Assembly (NCBI GenBank): GCA_947483075.1
Contig: CANKLE010000009.1
Location: forward strand, 62,001-126,000
From: Flavobacteriaceae bacterium
Lineage (GTDB): Bacteria; Bacteroidota; Bacteroidia; Flavobacteriales; Flavobacteriaceae
Reading direction: 5' to 3'
Length of the DNA stretch: 64,000 nucleotides
Numbering within the stretch: the stretch's first letter is position 1; each line of letters opens with the position of its first letter. The notes under the pieces were generated by a model. That model was not told where the DNA came from. It saw only the letters and a list, made by a program, of their open reading frames with translations, and did no database searches. The position numbers and the translations under genes are program-made. Positions 15,114 to 24,135 of this stretch are shown in pieces.

Positions 15114-15767
15114 TTATTTTTTTGCTTTTAACGCACAAACCCCCGCGTATAATCCCAAAGCAAGTAGCGCCCCAAGGGTGTTGCGCAGTTGGTCACTTAC
15201 ACTTGCATTTCTGCCTACAATAAAGAACATTTGCACGAACTCTAATGTACCGCCTGCCACAAAACTTACGGCAAAAGCGATCCAATATTTTTTGGAATGT
15301 AAACGAAAGTAATACAACAACGAGAGGGTGAACAAAAAGTAGCAGGCCACATGAGAAATGTTGGAGAAATTTTCGAGCAGTACGTTGGTTGAAAAATTAA
15401 TTTTTTGGGCAGAAATACTTTTCTTAAAATTGATGTGCGTTGTGGAGTCACACATATTTCCTAGTAACGGAATTTGATTGGCGACTTGAGCGTCTACTGT
15501 TTTTATTCCGCCATCTTCGTATTTTGTCGCCCAAGCAGGGTTCCCAAAACTAAAATAGCAGTCGGATGTGCCATAGGAATACTTGCCTTTTCCGTTGTAA
15601 TAATACACGGCTAAATCGCCTGCTATTTGAAAGTTGTCTCCCACTTTTGGCATTTCATGTACCACTATTTTCCCTAAATCAGACTCATAGGGGATGCATT
15701 CCAAATAGGCAATTACACCCAAAATGAGTAGCGGGTGAATGAGGACTAATTTGATTTTGTGTAGCAT
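15114..15767 (-). CDS. VanZ-like membrane protein at the end of the nuo operon
   Basis: A 217-aa protein with an N-terminal membrane helix, an extracytoplasmic region of about 100 residues with two cysteines (CYFSFGNPAW, NMCDSTTH), and a C-terminal VanZ-like part with about three helices and the motif EFVQMFFIVGRNASVSDQLRNTLGALLAL. VanZ-like proteins are known from teicoplanin resistance, but most family members have no known function. It begins 16 bp after nuoN on the same strand, so it is probably the fifteenth cistron of that transcript. No role in complex I is established. Confidence 0.75.
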   Translation of the reverse strand: MLHKIKLVLIHPLLILGVIAYLECIPYESDLGKIVVHEMPKVGDNFQIAGDLAVYYYNGKGKYSYGTSDCYFSFGNPAWATKYEDGGIKTVDAQVANQIPLLGNMCDSTTHINFKKSISAQKINFSTNVLLENFSNISHVACYFLFTLSLLYYFRLHSKKYWIAFAVSFVAGGTLEFVQMFFIVGRNASVSDQLRNTLGALLALGLYAGVCALKAKK

Positions 15768-15783
15768 GGAATAAAATTGCTAC

Positions 15784-17151
15784 CTACAATAAGCCCAAAA
15801 GCAGTTGTGGAAATAAGCCCAATGCAATCGTGAGTAAGGCAGCGTAAATCGCCACGGTATAAAGTAAAATAGGCGTGCCCGTTCTAGTTTCGTTGGCCGG
15901 TTTGGTATACATGGCTAAAATCAGTTTGAAGTAATAGCCCACACTGATGATCGAATTGATTACGGCGGCAATAACTACCACCAAAAAGCCTGAGGCAATC
16001 GTGATTGTAAACAAGCCTAATTTGGCAAAAAATCCGGCGAATATTGGAATTCCTGCCATAGACAACAAGGCGATGGTCATTACTACTGCTAGAACCGGAT
16101 TGGTTTTGGCCAAGCCATGAAAATTTACATAATCTTCGTTTTCTCTGTTTTTACATACGTATAAGACTACGGCAAAAGCAGCAATACCCGCAAATGAATA
16201 GGCCGCGGCATAATAAAATAAACTGCCGGCTGCCGAAGACAAACTCAACAAGGCCATCAACATGAATCCGGCGTGAGAAATTCCAGAAAAAGCCAACATG
16301 CGTTTTACATTTTGTTGTTGCAACGCCATGATATTTCCTACCGTCATGGACGCAATCGAAATGATCGCAATTGTACTAGTAAACTGCGGCGACATATCGG
16401 GATTTAAAACTACTATTAATTTATAAAAAGTTGCCATGGCTACTACTTTGGCCAAGGTGCTCATGGTCGCTGTGGTCAAGGCAGGAGAACCTTCGTATAC
16501 ATCGGGCGCCCAAAAATGAAACGGTACCGCTGCGATTTTAAATAACATGCCAATGCACATGAGCAACACCCCTACAAAAAACCAGCTGGGCAATTCGGCC
16601 GAATGGGATAATTCTGCGATTTCGGTCACATCAAAGGTGCCCATCGCGCCGTATATTAAACAAATTCCAAACAAGAGTATTCCAGAAGCAAACGATCCCA
16701 TCAAGAAATACTTCATCCCGGCTTCGTTGCTTTTGAGGTTTAATCGGTTGCTGGCGGCCAAAATGTATAGAGAAATAGAAAGTACTTCGATGCCCAAAAA
16801 GAACATGGCCAAGTTGCCAAACGACACCATCGCAACAGCGCCAGACAACATAAATATTTTGATGGCAATAAAATCTGAAAGTTTGCTGGCTTGGTTGTCA
16901 TAAAAATGATGACTCAAGGCCACTAAAAAAATAGTCAATACGATAAATAAACTCGAGAAACACACCGAATAATTAGACACGACTACCATGTTGTTGTAAT
17001 AGGCCGCAGGTGCATCATAATCGAGCACGGTGAGTCCCAATATGCCTAATAATCCCAACATCGTAAAGGGGATAATCGCTTTTCTTAGGTTGAGAATCTC
17101 CAACAACAGCGTTAAAATTCCTAATCCGATAACGGCAATTAATGTATTCAT
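15784..17151 (-). CDS. nuoN: NADH-quinone oxidoreductase subunit N
   Basis: A 455-aa antiporter-like membrane subunit of complex I, one of the three proton-pumping modules (L, M, N) of the membrane arm. About fourteen hydrophobic helices are visible. The conserved glutamate of TM5 lies in MFFLGIEVLSISLYIL, and the lysine-bearing broken helix in LFKIAAVPFHFWAPDVYEGSP and LAKVVAMATFYKL. It is the last nuo gene, 70 bp after nuoM with a small hairpin in between, and 16 bp before the VanZ-like gene. Confidence 0.95.
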   Translation of the reverse strand: MNTLIAVIGLGILTLLLEILNLRKAIIPFTMLGLLGILGLTVLDYDAPAAYYNNMVVVSNYSVCFSSLFIVLTIFLVALSHHFYDNQASKLSDFIAIKIFMLSGAVAMVSFGNLAMFFLGIEVLSISLYILAASNRLNLKSNEAGMKYFLMGSFASGILLFGICLIYGAMGTFDVTEIAELSHSAELPSWFFVGVLLMCIGMLFKIAAVPFHFWAPDVYEGSPALTTATMSTLAKVVAMATFYKLIVVLNPDMSPQFTSTIAIISIASMTVGNIMALQQQNVKRMLAFSGISHAGFMLMALLSLSSAAGSLFYYAAAYSFAGIAAFAVVLYVCKNRENEDYVNFHGLAKTNPVLAVVMTIALLSMAGIPIFAGFFAKLGLFTITIASGFLVVVIAAVINSIISVGYYFKLILAMYTKPANETRTGTPILLYTVAIYAALLTIALGLFPQLLLGLL

Positions 17152-17174
17152 AGGTGTGTTATTTTAGTGTCAAA

Positions 17175-17197
17175 AGAGGCGCATTGATTATGCCTCT
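17175..17197 (-). other. intercistronic hairpin between nuoM and nuoN
   Basis: AGAGGC (17175-17180) and GCCTCT (17192-17197) form a 6-bp G/C-rich stem with an 11-nt loop. There is no T tract, so this is a possible mRNA structure rather than a terminator. Confidence 0.45.
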
Positions 17198-17221
17198 CCT
17201 GTATTTTATTTGAATTGAATT

Positions 17222-18655
17222 TTAATGTAAGCGTTTGGCAATAATTTCCAAACTCGGCGTAATCAAGTCGTTGATGGGTTTGGGGTAAAACCCAAAAAAC
17301 AACAATACAGCTACCAACGCGATCATCGTGATGCCTTCTGTTGGGCTGATGTCACAAAAACCTTTGGCATTGGTTTGGCCCAACATTACGTGTTGGAACA
17401 TTTTGAGCATATAATAAGCGCCTAGGATGATTGTTAATCCACCCAAAAGTGCAAACCAAATGTTACAGGTAAACAAACTGTACAAGACCGTAAATTCACC
17501 CACAAAATTGAAGGTTGAGGGCAAGGCCACAGAGGCCAAAACCAATAACATAAACAGGGAAGTAAATCGCGGTGCTTGAGCCCGGATGCCCCCCATTTCT
17601 GAAATGGCATGGGTTTGGTAACGGCGATAGATTACTTCGGCGGCCAAGAACAAGCCCACTACCACAAATCCGTGCGCAATCATTTGCATCACAGCGCCAC
17701 GTAACCCATCTAGGCTCAAAGTATAAATTCCTGCCGCAATGATGCCTACGTGTGATAAAGAAGAGTAAGCCAATAATTTTTTGAGGTCTTTTTGACGCAA
17801 GGCTACGATAGCCCCATAGATTACGCCCGCCAAGCCTAAGCCAATCCACCAATTTTTATATTCAATGGCCGCATGCGGAGCCAAAGGCAATTGCCAACGG
17901 ATTACGCTGTACAATCCCATTTTTAGCATGATCCCCGACAACAACATGGTGCCGACAGCGGGTGCTTTTTGGTATACTTTGGCTTGCCAAGTATGAAATG
18001 GAATCAACGGAATTTTGATGGCATAGGCCAAAAAGAACGCCAAGAAAATCCAAAATTGTTCGGTATCTGATAATTTTAGTTGATACAAATCTTTCAACAA
18101 GAAACTGCCGGCTTGTTGGTACATGTAGACAAAAGCAACCAACATAAATAACGAGCCTGCAAGTGTATAAATAAAGAACTTCACGACCGCTTTTTTACGG
18201 TCTTCGGCATCGCCATTGCCCCAAAGTAAAGCAATAAAATAAATGGGAATCAAGGACAATTCCCAGAAAATATAATACAACAACCCATCTACTGCAAGGA
18301 ATGTTCCCACCATGGCAAAGGCCATAAAGAGCAACAAGGCGTAGATCGATTTGGCATTTTCGAAATGCGTGCCAAAACCCGATAAAATGATCAAGGGAAT
18401 TAAGCCGGTGGTGAGTAGCACCATAGCCAATGACAAGCCGTCGGCTAACAAAGCAATACTTACATTGGGCTTAGCAATCCAAGGGGTTACAAAATCTATG
18501 TTTTGTCCCATTTGAAATGCGTTCAACAAATAGCAGGAAACGCCCAACGCAAGAGCCGAAAACAACAAGGCTACTTTTGAGGCCCATTGGTTCCCAACCA
18601 ACAAGGTAACGATAGACCCAACTAATAATAACAGTAATACTGACGATATATCCAT
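17222..18655 (-). CDS. nuoM: NADH-quinone oxidoreductase subunit M
   Basis: Start at the ATG at 18655 (MDISSVLLLLL) gives 477 residues. The alternative start at 18700 would overlap nuoL. Antiporter-like complex I subunit: the TM5 glutamate is in YIFWELSLIPIYFIALLWG, and the TM7-TM8 lysine region in FLAYAIKIPLIPFHTWQAKVYQKAP. It also shows LLAYSSLSHVG and NFVGEF. The gap from nuoL is 10 bp. Length matches the family. Confidence 0.96.
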   Translation of the reverse strand: MDISSVLLLLLVGSIVTLLVGNQWASKVALLFSALALGVSCYLLNAFQMGQNIDFVTPWIAKPNVSIALLADGLSLAMVLLTTGLIPLIILSGFGTHFENAKSIYALLLFMAFAMVGTFLAVDGLLYYIFWELSLIPIYFIALLWGNGDAEDRKKAVVKFFIYTLAGSLFMLVAFVYMYQQAGSFLLKDLYQLKLSDTEQFWIFLAFFLAYAIKIPLIPFHTWQAKVYQKAPAVGTMLLSGIMLKMGLYSVIRWQLPLAPHAAIEYKNWWIGLGLAGVIYGAIVALRQKDLKKLLAYSSLSHVGIIAAGIYTLSLDGLRGAVMQMIAHGFVVVGLFLAAEVIYRRYQTHAISEMGGIRAQAPRFTSLFMLLVLASVALPSTFNFVGEFTVLYSLFTCNIWFALLGGLTIILGAYYMLKMFQHVMLGQTNAKGFCDISPTEGITMIALVAVLLFFGFYPKPINDLITPSLEIIAKRLH

Positions 18656-18665
18656 TAGAGTATAA

Positions 18666-20540
18666 TTATTGTACGATAAACAAATACGTGATGAGGGCAA
18701 TTACACCCAATACAAAGGCAAACAAATACAAGCCGGTGTTTCCGTTGTGCACTTTTCTTCCTTGTGCGCCTAGAGCTAACGTTACTTTGGCGAATCCAAA
18801 AACAACTGCCGACAAACTGGTTTCTACCGTGTCGCGGAAAAATCGGGAAGCGCTATTGATGGGGTTAACAATGACTTTCATATAGGCTTCGTCCACATAA
18901 TATTTATGGTACACCACATTGGCAAAACCTTGCATTTGGTCATCGGCTTTGGGTAAACTTTTTTGGGTGATGAATTGATGACGGGCCCATAGAATTCCTA
19001 TGATTCCGCCCACTAGTGCTACACCCATTAATCCGTATTCTAAACTGCCCAAGGCATGTTCGGCTTCTTCGGCTTGAAATAGAGGAGCCAAATAGTGATT
19101 CAACCAAGTGCTGCCTGGTAAATTTATCGCGCCACCAATTGCAGCTAAAATAGCCAATACAATTAAGGGGAAAGTAATTAAAGCAGGGCTTTCGTGCAGG
19201 TGTTTTTCTTGCTCGGCTGTTCCGCGGAAGGAAGTGAAAAAAGTCAAGTACATCAAACGGAACATATAAAAGGCTGTCATGATTGAGGCTACTGAACCCA
19301 CTACCCAAAGGGCAATATTGTGGTGAAACGCAGTAAGTAAAATTTCGTCTTTAGACCAAAAACCCGCCAAAGGAAAAATTCCGGCAATGGCTAAACTGGA
19401 TACCAACATGGTGATAAAAGTAATGGGCATCGCTTTTTTCAAGCCACCCATTTTGCGCATGTCTTGTTCGCCGTGCAAGGCGTGAATCACAGATCCCGAA
19501 CCCAAGAACAAACAAGCTTTAAAGAAGGCATGTGTAATTACGTGAAAAACGGCCACTTGATAAGCCCCTAAGCCCAAGGCCAAAAACATTAATCCCAATT
19601 GAGAAACCGTAGAATAGGCCAATACTTTTTTGATGTCATTTTGAAATAAGCCAATAGTTGCCGCCAATAAGGCTGTGGCCGCACCTACTATGGCGATAAT
19701 GGTTTGTACTTCGGGCGCCAAATCAAATAAGAAATGCATGCGCGTCACCATAAATATTCCTGCAGTTACCATGGTGGCGGCGTGAATTAAAGCCGAAACG
19801 GGTGTTGGTCCAGCCATCGCGTCGGGCAACCAAGTATACAAAGGAATTTGTGCTGATTTTCCGCAGGCACCAATAAATAAGGCCAAAGCAGCTATAGATA
19901 ATAAAGTTGAAGGAGTTCCTCCAGCTAAGGCGGTTTGCAATCCAGCAAAATCGAGGGTAGAAAACATACTGCCTAAAATAAAGATGCCGATCAATAAGCC
20001 TAAATCGCCTATTCTATTCATGATGAATGCTTTCTTGGCCGCATCATTGTAGTCTTGGTTGCTGTGCCAAAACCCAATAAGCAAGTACGAGCACAAGCCC
20101 ACGCCTTCCCAGCCTATGAACATGACTACTAAGTTACTGCCCACTACAAGCGTGATCATAAAAAAGACGAAGATGTTCAAATAAGCAAAAAATTTATGCA
20201 TATTCTCGTCCTCGTGCATGTAACTAATGGAATACAAGTGAATTAACGAGCCAATACCGGTTACAAAAAGCAACCATAAAACGGAGAGTTGATCAAATAG
20301 GAATCCAAATTTTATAGAAATCGCTTGCAGTTGAATCCAATCAAACAAAGGAACTGAAACTGCTTTTCCGGTAGCTTGTAGGTTGATAAAAACCAAGAGT
20401 GAGGCGACAAATGACACCGCTACGGCCAAGGTTCCCAAAATACCTGAAGCTGTTTTTCCCAGCTGTTTTCCGAAGAAAATGTTGAGTAAAAATCCGGCGA
20501 AAGGAGCTAATACTAGTACTAAGGCTAATGAAGTATCCAT
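18666..20540 (-). CDS. nuoL: NADH-quinone oxidoreductase subunit L
   Basis: A 624-aa distal antiporter-like subunit of complex I. The conserved core shows FIGWEGVGLCSYLLIGFW (TM5 Glu), KSAQIPLYTWLPDAMAGPTPVSALIHAATMVTAG, and the C-terminal extension that forms the lateral helix along the membrane arm (YYVDEAYMKVIVNPI to the final helix). It lies between nuoK and nuoM with 6-bp and 10-bp gaps. Normal length for the family. Confidence 0.97.
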   Translation of the reverse strand: MDTSLALVLVLAPFAGFLLNIFFGKQLGKTASGILGTLAVAVSFVASLLVFINLQATGKAVSVPLFDWIQLQAISIKFGFLFDQLSVLWLLFVTGIGSLIHLYSISYMHEDENMHKFFAYLNIFVFFMITLVVGSNLVVMFIGWEGVGLCSYLLIGFWHSNQDYNDAAKKAFIMNRIGDLGLLIGIFILGSMFSTLDFAGLQTALAGGTPSTLLSIAALALFIGACGKSAQIPLYTWLPDAMAGPTPVSALIHAATMVTAGIFMVTRMHFLFDLAPEVQTIIAIVGAATALLAATIGLFQNDIKKVLAYSTVSQLGLMFLALGLGAYQVAVFHVITHAFFKACLFLGSGSVIHALHGEQDMRKMGGLKKAMPITFITMLVSSLAIAGIFPLAGFWSKDEILLTAFHHNIALWVVGSVASIMTAFYMFRLMYLTFFTSFRGTAEQEKHLHESPALITFPLIVLAILAAIGGAINLPGSTWLNHYLAPLFQAEEAEHALGSLEYGLMGVALVGGIIGILWARHQFITQKSLPKADDQMQGFANVVYHKYYVDEAYMKVIVNPINSASRFFRDTVETSLSAVVFGFAKVTLALGAQGRKVHNGNTGLYLFAFVLGVIALITYLFIVQ

Positions 20541-20546
20541 AGAAAA

Positions 20547-20867
20547 TTATCCTTTTAAATTTTTTAAATTGTCAATATCTATCGACCCTAAGTTTCGGAA
20601 AATAGACACCAAAATGGCCAATCCTACCGCTACCTCAGCTGCCGCTACAGCCATCGAGAAAAACACAAACACTTGGCCTTGTGCATCCTGGTGGTAGGTT
20701 GAAAAAGCTACAAAAAGCAAATTCACGGCGTTTAACATGATTTCTATCGACATAAAAACAATGATGGCATTTCGGCGATACAGTACGCCAAATACACCGA
20801 TACAAAACAAGATTACACATAAAAATATGTAGTTCTCGATTCCGATTTGATTCAAGATATTATTCAT
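20547..20867 (-). CDS. nuoK: NADH-quinone oxidoreductase subunit K
   Basis: Start at 20867 ([16 protein letters not shown]) gives 106 residues with three membrane helices. Longer readings would overlap nuoJ out of frame. The two conserved intramembrane glutamates of NuoK are seen in [14 protein letters not shown] and [14 protein letters not shown]. These belong to the proton path of the membrane arm. It follows nuoJ by 1 bp. Confidence 0.96.
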   Translation of the reverse strand: MNNILNQIGIENYIFLCVILFCIGVFGVLYRRNAIIVFMSIEIMLNAVNLLFVAFSTYHQDAQGQVFVFFSMAVAAAEVAVGLAILVSIFRNLGSIDIDNLKNLKG

Positions 20868-20868
20868 A

Positions 20869-21381
20869 TTATTTCCCTGATTTTTCTTTTTTAGACAACA
20901 ACACCACCCCAATCATGGCTACTAATAGCAAGATTGAAACATATTCAAACGGCAACATGTATTCGTTGAGGAGCACTTTGCCTAGCACTTTGGTCGATTG
21001 GTAATCCTCGCCCGACAGATCATATTCGCCCACAATGGGTTTTGAATTAATGAAAATAGCGAGCAAAACCAAGCACATGATGCAAAACAAAACAACCGCA
21101 GCAAATCGTGTAACTCGCGGTTTATGTACTTCATCTTCTTTGTTTAAGTTCATCAACATCAAGGTGAATAAAAACAAAACCATGATGGCGCCGGTGTATA
21201 CGATAAAGTTTACGATTCCCAAAAATTGGGCGTTGAGCAACAAATAATGTCCGGTAATAGAGGAGAAACAGATTACCAAATAGATGGCGCTGTGAATGGG
21301 ATTTTTAGTGAAAATGGTTAAAAAGGCTGTCGCTAATGTGACGGCCGATAACACGCTAAATAAGAGTAAAAATGTAGTCAT
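20869..21381 (-). CDS. nuoJ: NADH-quinone oxidoreductase subunit J
   Basis: A 170-aa membrane subunit with five helices. The conserved TM3 segment around [22 protein letters not shown] carries the pi-bulge region that changes conformation during turnover in complex I. It shares one base with the end of nuoI and is followed by nuoK after 1 bp, an arrangement that suggests translational coupling. Confidence 0.95.
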   Translation of the reverse strand: MTTFLLLFSVLSAVTLATAFLTIFTKNPIHSAIYLVICFSSITGHYLLLNAQFLGIVNFIVYTGAIMVLFLFTLMLMNLNKEDEVHKPRVTRFAAVVLFCIMCLVLLAIFINSKPIVGEYDLSGEDYQSTKVLGKVLLNEYMLPFEYVSILLLVAMIGVVLLSKKEKSGK

Positions 21382-21929
21382 TAGTTGGCGTTTTTAAGTT
21401 GTGCATTTTGCATAGCCCTATCCAAAGGCATGACTAATTTGTCTTTCCCAAAAATAAAATCTTCCCGTTCATAGCTAGCAGGCACCAAGACTTTTGAGGT
21501 GGTTAGGTAAATGGCGTCTTTGGGACAAGCTTCTTCACACAGGCCGCAGAAAATACAACGCAACATATTGATCTCGTAGATTTCGGCGTATTTCTCTTCG
21601 CGGTATAAATGCAGCTCTTCTTTTGTGCGTTCAGCGGCTTTCATGGTAATCGCTTCTGCCGGACAGGACAAGGCACAAAGACCACAAGCCGTACAGTTTT
21701 CACGGCCTTGCTCGTCGCGTTTTAGCATGTGCTGACCCCGATAAACCGGACTCATTTCGCGCACTTGCTCCGGGTATTGAATGGTTACTTTTCGGGTAAA
21801 TAAATGCTTGAGGGTAATCCATAAACCCTTTACAATGGCAATCAAATACATGCGCTCCAAAAAAGTCATTTCCTTGTTGGAAACTTGTTTTTTACGGCCG
21901 GATAAGGATATTGTTTCTAGTGCGGTCAT
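21381..21929 (-). CDS. nuoI: NADH-quinone oxidoreductase subunit I
   Basis: A 182-aa peripheral-arm subunit with two ferredoxin-like 4Fe-4S motifs, CTACGLCALSCP and CIFCGLCEEACP, that hold clusters N6a and N6b on the electron path to quinone. An amphipathic N-terminal segment (FLERMYLIAIVKGLWITLKHLF) lies on the membrane. It is placed after nuoH (36-bp gap) and overlaps nuoJ by 1 bp. Confidence 0.96.
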   Translation of the reverse strand: MTALETISLSGRKKQVSNKEMTFLERMYLIAIVKGLWITLKHLFTRKVTIQYPEQVREMSPVYRGQHMLKRDEQGRENCTACGLCALSCPAEAITMKAAERTKEELHLYREEKYAEIYEINMLRCIFCGLCEEACPKDAIYLTTSKVLVPASYEREDFIFGKDKLVMPLDRAMQNAQLKNAN

Positions 21930-21965
21930 CTGTTCGTTTGGTATTATACTTTAACGTGATTCTAA

Positions 21966-23018
21966 TTAAAAACCTAAATAAGCGGCGATTTCATGGCGTA
22001 ACAATACAGTTCCGGTAATCACAATATTGGCAATCGACAAGGGGATTAATATGCGCCAGCCCAAGTGCATCAATTGATCGTATCGGAATCTTGGAATGGT
22101 CCAACGCACCCACATGTAGAAAAAGATGAATCCACATATTTTGGCAAAAAGCACCCCAATTCCTAGTATGTTCGCCAAGTTTACGCCCCAATGAGTCACG
22201 GCCCATTCCATTCCTGGGTAGTTGTATCCGCCAAAAAATAAGACAGATAAAATCGTGGCTGAAATAAACATGTTCGCGTATTCGGCAAACAAATAAAAGC
22301 CCATTTTCATAGACGAATATTCGGTGTGGTACCCGCCAATCAACTCCGATTCGCACTCGGCCAAATCAAAGGGAGTACGGTTGGTCTCGGCAAAGGCACA
22401 GATTAGGAAAATCAAAAAGGAAAGCGGTTGGTAAAACACATTCCAGTGCAAGCCCGATTGTTGCATCGAAATTTCTTTCAAGCTCAAGGTGCCGGTCATC
22501 ATCAACAACGCAATCATCGAAAGACCCATGGCCACTTCGTAGGAAACCATTTGAGAAGCAGCTCTAACCGCACCCATTAAGGAAAATTTGTTATTAGATG
22601 CCCAGCCGCCTATCATGATGCCGTAAACGCCTACCGATACTACGCCAAAAATGTACAACAAGGAAACGTCTACGTCGGTGGCTTGAAGGATAATGTCTCG
22701 GCCAAAGAGGTGTAATTTATCGCCCCAAGGAATCACGGCGCTGGTCATTAAAGCCGTGCTCATGGCAATAGCTGGCCCGATAATAAATAGAATTCTGTTG
22801 GGGGTGTTGGGAAAAAATTCTTCTTTCGAAAATAATTTTAATCCGTCGGCCAAGGGCTGAAAAATTCCCCCAATACCGGCTCTATTTGGTCCAATCCGGT
22901 CTTGCAACCAGGCGGCAATTTTACGTTCGGCCAAAGTAGAATACATGGCCATTAACATGGTGATGGCAAAAACGACTAAAATCAGTACGCTTTTTTCAAT
23001 AATAAAGGCACTATTCAT
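21966..23018 (-). CDS. nuoH: NADH-quinone oxidoreductase subunit H
   Basis: A 350-aa, eight-helix membrane subunit that forms most of the quinone channel together with NuoB and NuoD. Family signatures are AERKIAAWLQDRIGPNRAG near residue 32 and the acidic loop AETNRTPFDLAECESELIGGYHTEY. Its start overlaps the end of nuoG by 8 bp (23011-23018), a sign of coupled translation. Confidence 0.96.
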   Translation of the reverse strand: MNSAFIIEKSVLILVVFAITMLMAMYSTLAERKIAAWLQDRIGPNRAGIGGIFQPLADGLKLFSKEEFFPNTPNRILFIIGPAIAMSTALMTSAVIPWGDKLHLFGRDIILQATDVDVSLLYIFGVVSVGVYGIMIGGWASNNKFSLMGAVRAASQMVSYEVAMGLSMIALLMMTGTLSLKEISMQQSGLHWNVFYQPLSFLIFLICAFAETNRTPFDLAECESELIGGYHTEYSSMKMGFYLFAEYANMFISATILSVLFFGGYNYPGMEWAVTHWGVNLANILGIGVLFAKICGFIFFYMWVRWTIPRFRYDQLMHLGWRILIPLSIANIVITGTVLLRHEIAAYLGF

Positions 23019-24057
23019 TTGACGTTGATTTTGGTGTTAGGGCAGCGGCTTCTTCAAGCGGGATGTCTTTCATGCTAATTTTCTTGCGATCGATGTCACG
23101 ACCCAATAGAATATTCTTTTCGGTAGCGATTTGCACTTTTTCTAATTTTCGGGTGTAGTTGTTTTGGTTGATCACCGACGTTTTTTCGAAAATTCGTGGC
23201 CCTTCAATGACCCAATCTTGCGGGTCTTTATGGTCAAAACGACAGGCGTTGCAAATGAATTCTTCGACTTCATGGTATTGGTCTTTACGACCGGTTACGC
23301 GTTGAATTTCGTCGCCAAACATCCAAACGGTGGTTTTTCCGCAGCATTTGGTGCAATTGCGGTGCGCATTATAGGGTTTGTTAAACCACACTCTCGATTT
23401 GAATCGGAAGGTTTTATCGGTCAAGGCGCCTACCGGACACACATCAATCATATTACCCGAAAACTCATTGTCAATGGCTTTAGAAATGCAAGTCGAAATG
23501 TTGGCGTGATCGCCGCGATCCATTACTCCATGTACCCGGTTGTCGGTTAACTGATCGGCCACCATGACACAACGGTAACACAAAATGCAACGGTTCATGT
23601 GCAATTGTATGTTCGGGCCAATATCTTCGGGCTCAAAGGTTCTTTTTTCTTCGATGTAACGCGTTTCGGATTTGCCGTGTTGGAAACTCAAATTCTGCAA
23701 ATCACATTCGCCGGCTTGGTCACACACTGGGCAATCCAAAGGGTGATTGATCAACAAAAATTCGGTGACTGATTTACGCGCTTCTTGCACGCGAGCCGAG
23801 GCGGTACTGGCAATTTCCATCCCGTCTTGACAACCCGTTACACACGAAGGCACCAATTTGGGCATGGGGCGCGGATCGGCTTCACTGCCTTTGGTTACAT
23901 CGACCAAACAACAACGGCATTTTCCGCCACTTCCTTTTAATTTAGAATAATAACACATGGCTGGTGGCACACTTTCTCCACCAATCATACGAGCAGCTTG
24001 CAAGATCGTTGTTCCTGCTTCTACTTCAATTTCTTGACCGTCTATGGTTACTTTCAT
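23011..24057 (-). CDS. nuoG: NADH-quinone oxidoreductase subunit G, short form with only the Fe-S region
   Basis: A 348-aa protein, much shorter than the usual 700-900. It has the 2Fe-2S domain (cysteines near 35, 47, 50 and 72), the His-Cys motif HPLDCPVCDQAGEC at 105-118 for cluster N5, and the MNRCILCYRC...DVCP set (C157, C160, C163, C207) for N4. A further cysteine group (C235, C238, C239, C269, C272) resembles a modified N7 site. The molybdopterin-oxidoreductase-like C-terminal domain is absent, and no fragment of it follows. The neighbouring frame is intact, so this looks native and not a frameshift. Confidence 0.92.
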   Translation of the reverse strand: MKVTIDGQEIEVEAGTTILQAARMIGGESVPPAMCYYSKLKGSGGKCRCCLVDVTKGSEADPRPMPKLVPSCVTGCQDGMEIASTASARVQEARKSVTEFLLINHPLDCPVCDQAGECDLQNLSFQHGKSETRYIEEKRTFEPEDIGPNIQLHMNRCILCYRCVMVADQLTDNRVHGVMDRGDHANISTCISKAIDNEFSGNMIDVCPVGALTDKTFRFKSRVWFNKPYNAHRNCTKCCGKTTVWMFGDEIQRVTGRKDQYHEVEEFICNACRFDHKDPQDWVIEGPRIFEKTSVINQNNYTRKLEKVQIATEKNILLGRDIDRKKISMKDIPLEEAAALTPKSTSNE

Positions 24058-24066
24058 TCTATTCTT

Positions 24067-24131
24067 GTTTCAAGTTTCAAGTTCCAGGTTTCAGGTTAAG
24101 TCTTGCAAACTTGAAACCTGAAACCTGAAAC
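24067..24131 (-). repeat. inverted heptamer array between nuoF and nuoG
   Basis: On the plus strand four units of GTTTCAA/GTTCCAG/GTTTCAG type start at 24067, 24074, 24081 and 24088. A 10-nt centre (24098-24107) follows, then AAC and three units TTGAAAC, CTGAAAC, CTGAAAC (24111-24131). The arms 24074-24097 and 24108-24131 can pair at 21 of 24 positions. The array fills almost the whole 78-bp gap. Confidence 0.9.
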
Positions 24132-24135
24132 AAAA

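Noticed and set aside
23011..24057. Frameshifted or truncated nuoG pseudogene
   Set aside because: All cluster ligands are intact, the stop overlaps nuoH in a normal coupled manner, and no remnant of the missing domain is present in any frame.
24067..24131. CRISPR array
   Set aside because: Units are 7 bp and contiguous with no unique spacers, and no cas gene is near.
24058..24135. Rho-independent terminator between nuoF and nuoG
   Set aside because: The hairpin has no T tract on the minus strand, and seven essential complex I genes lie downstream in the same operon.
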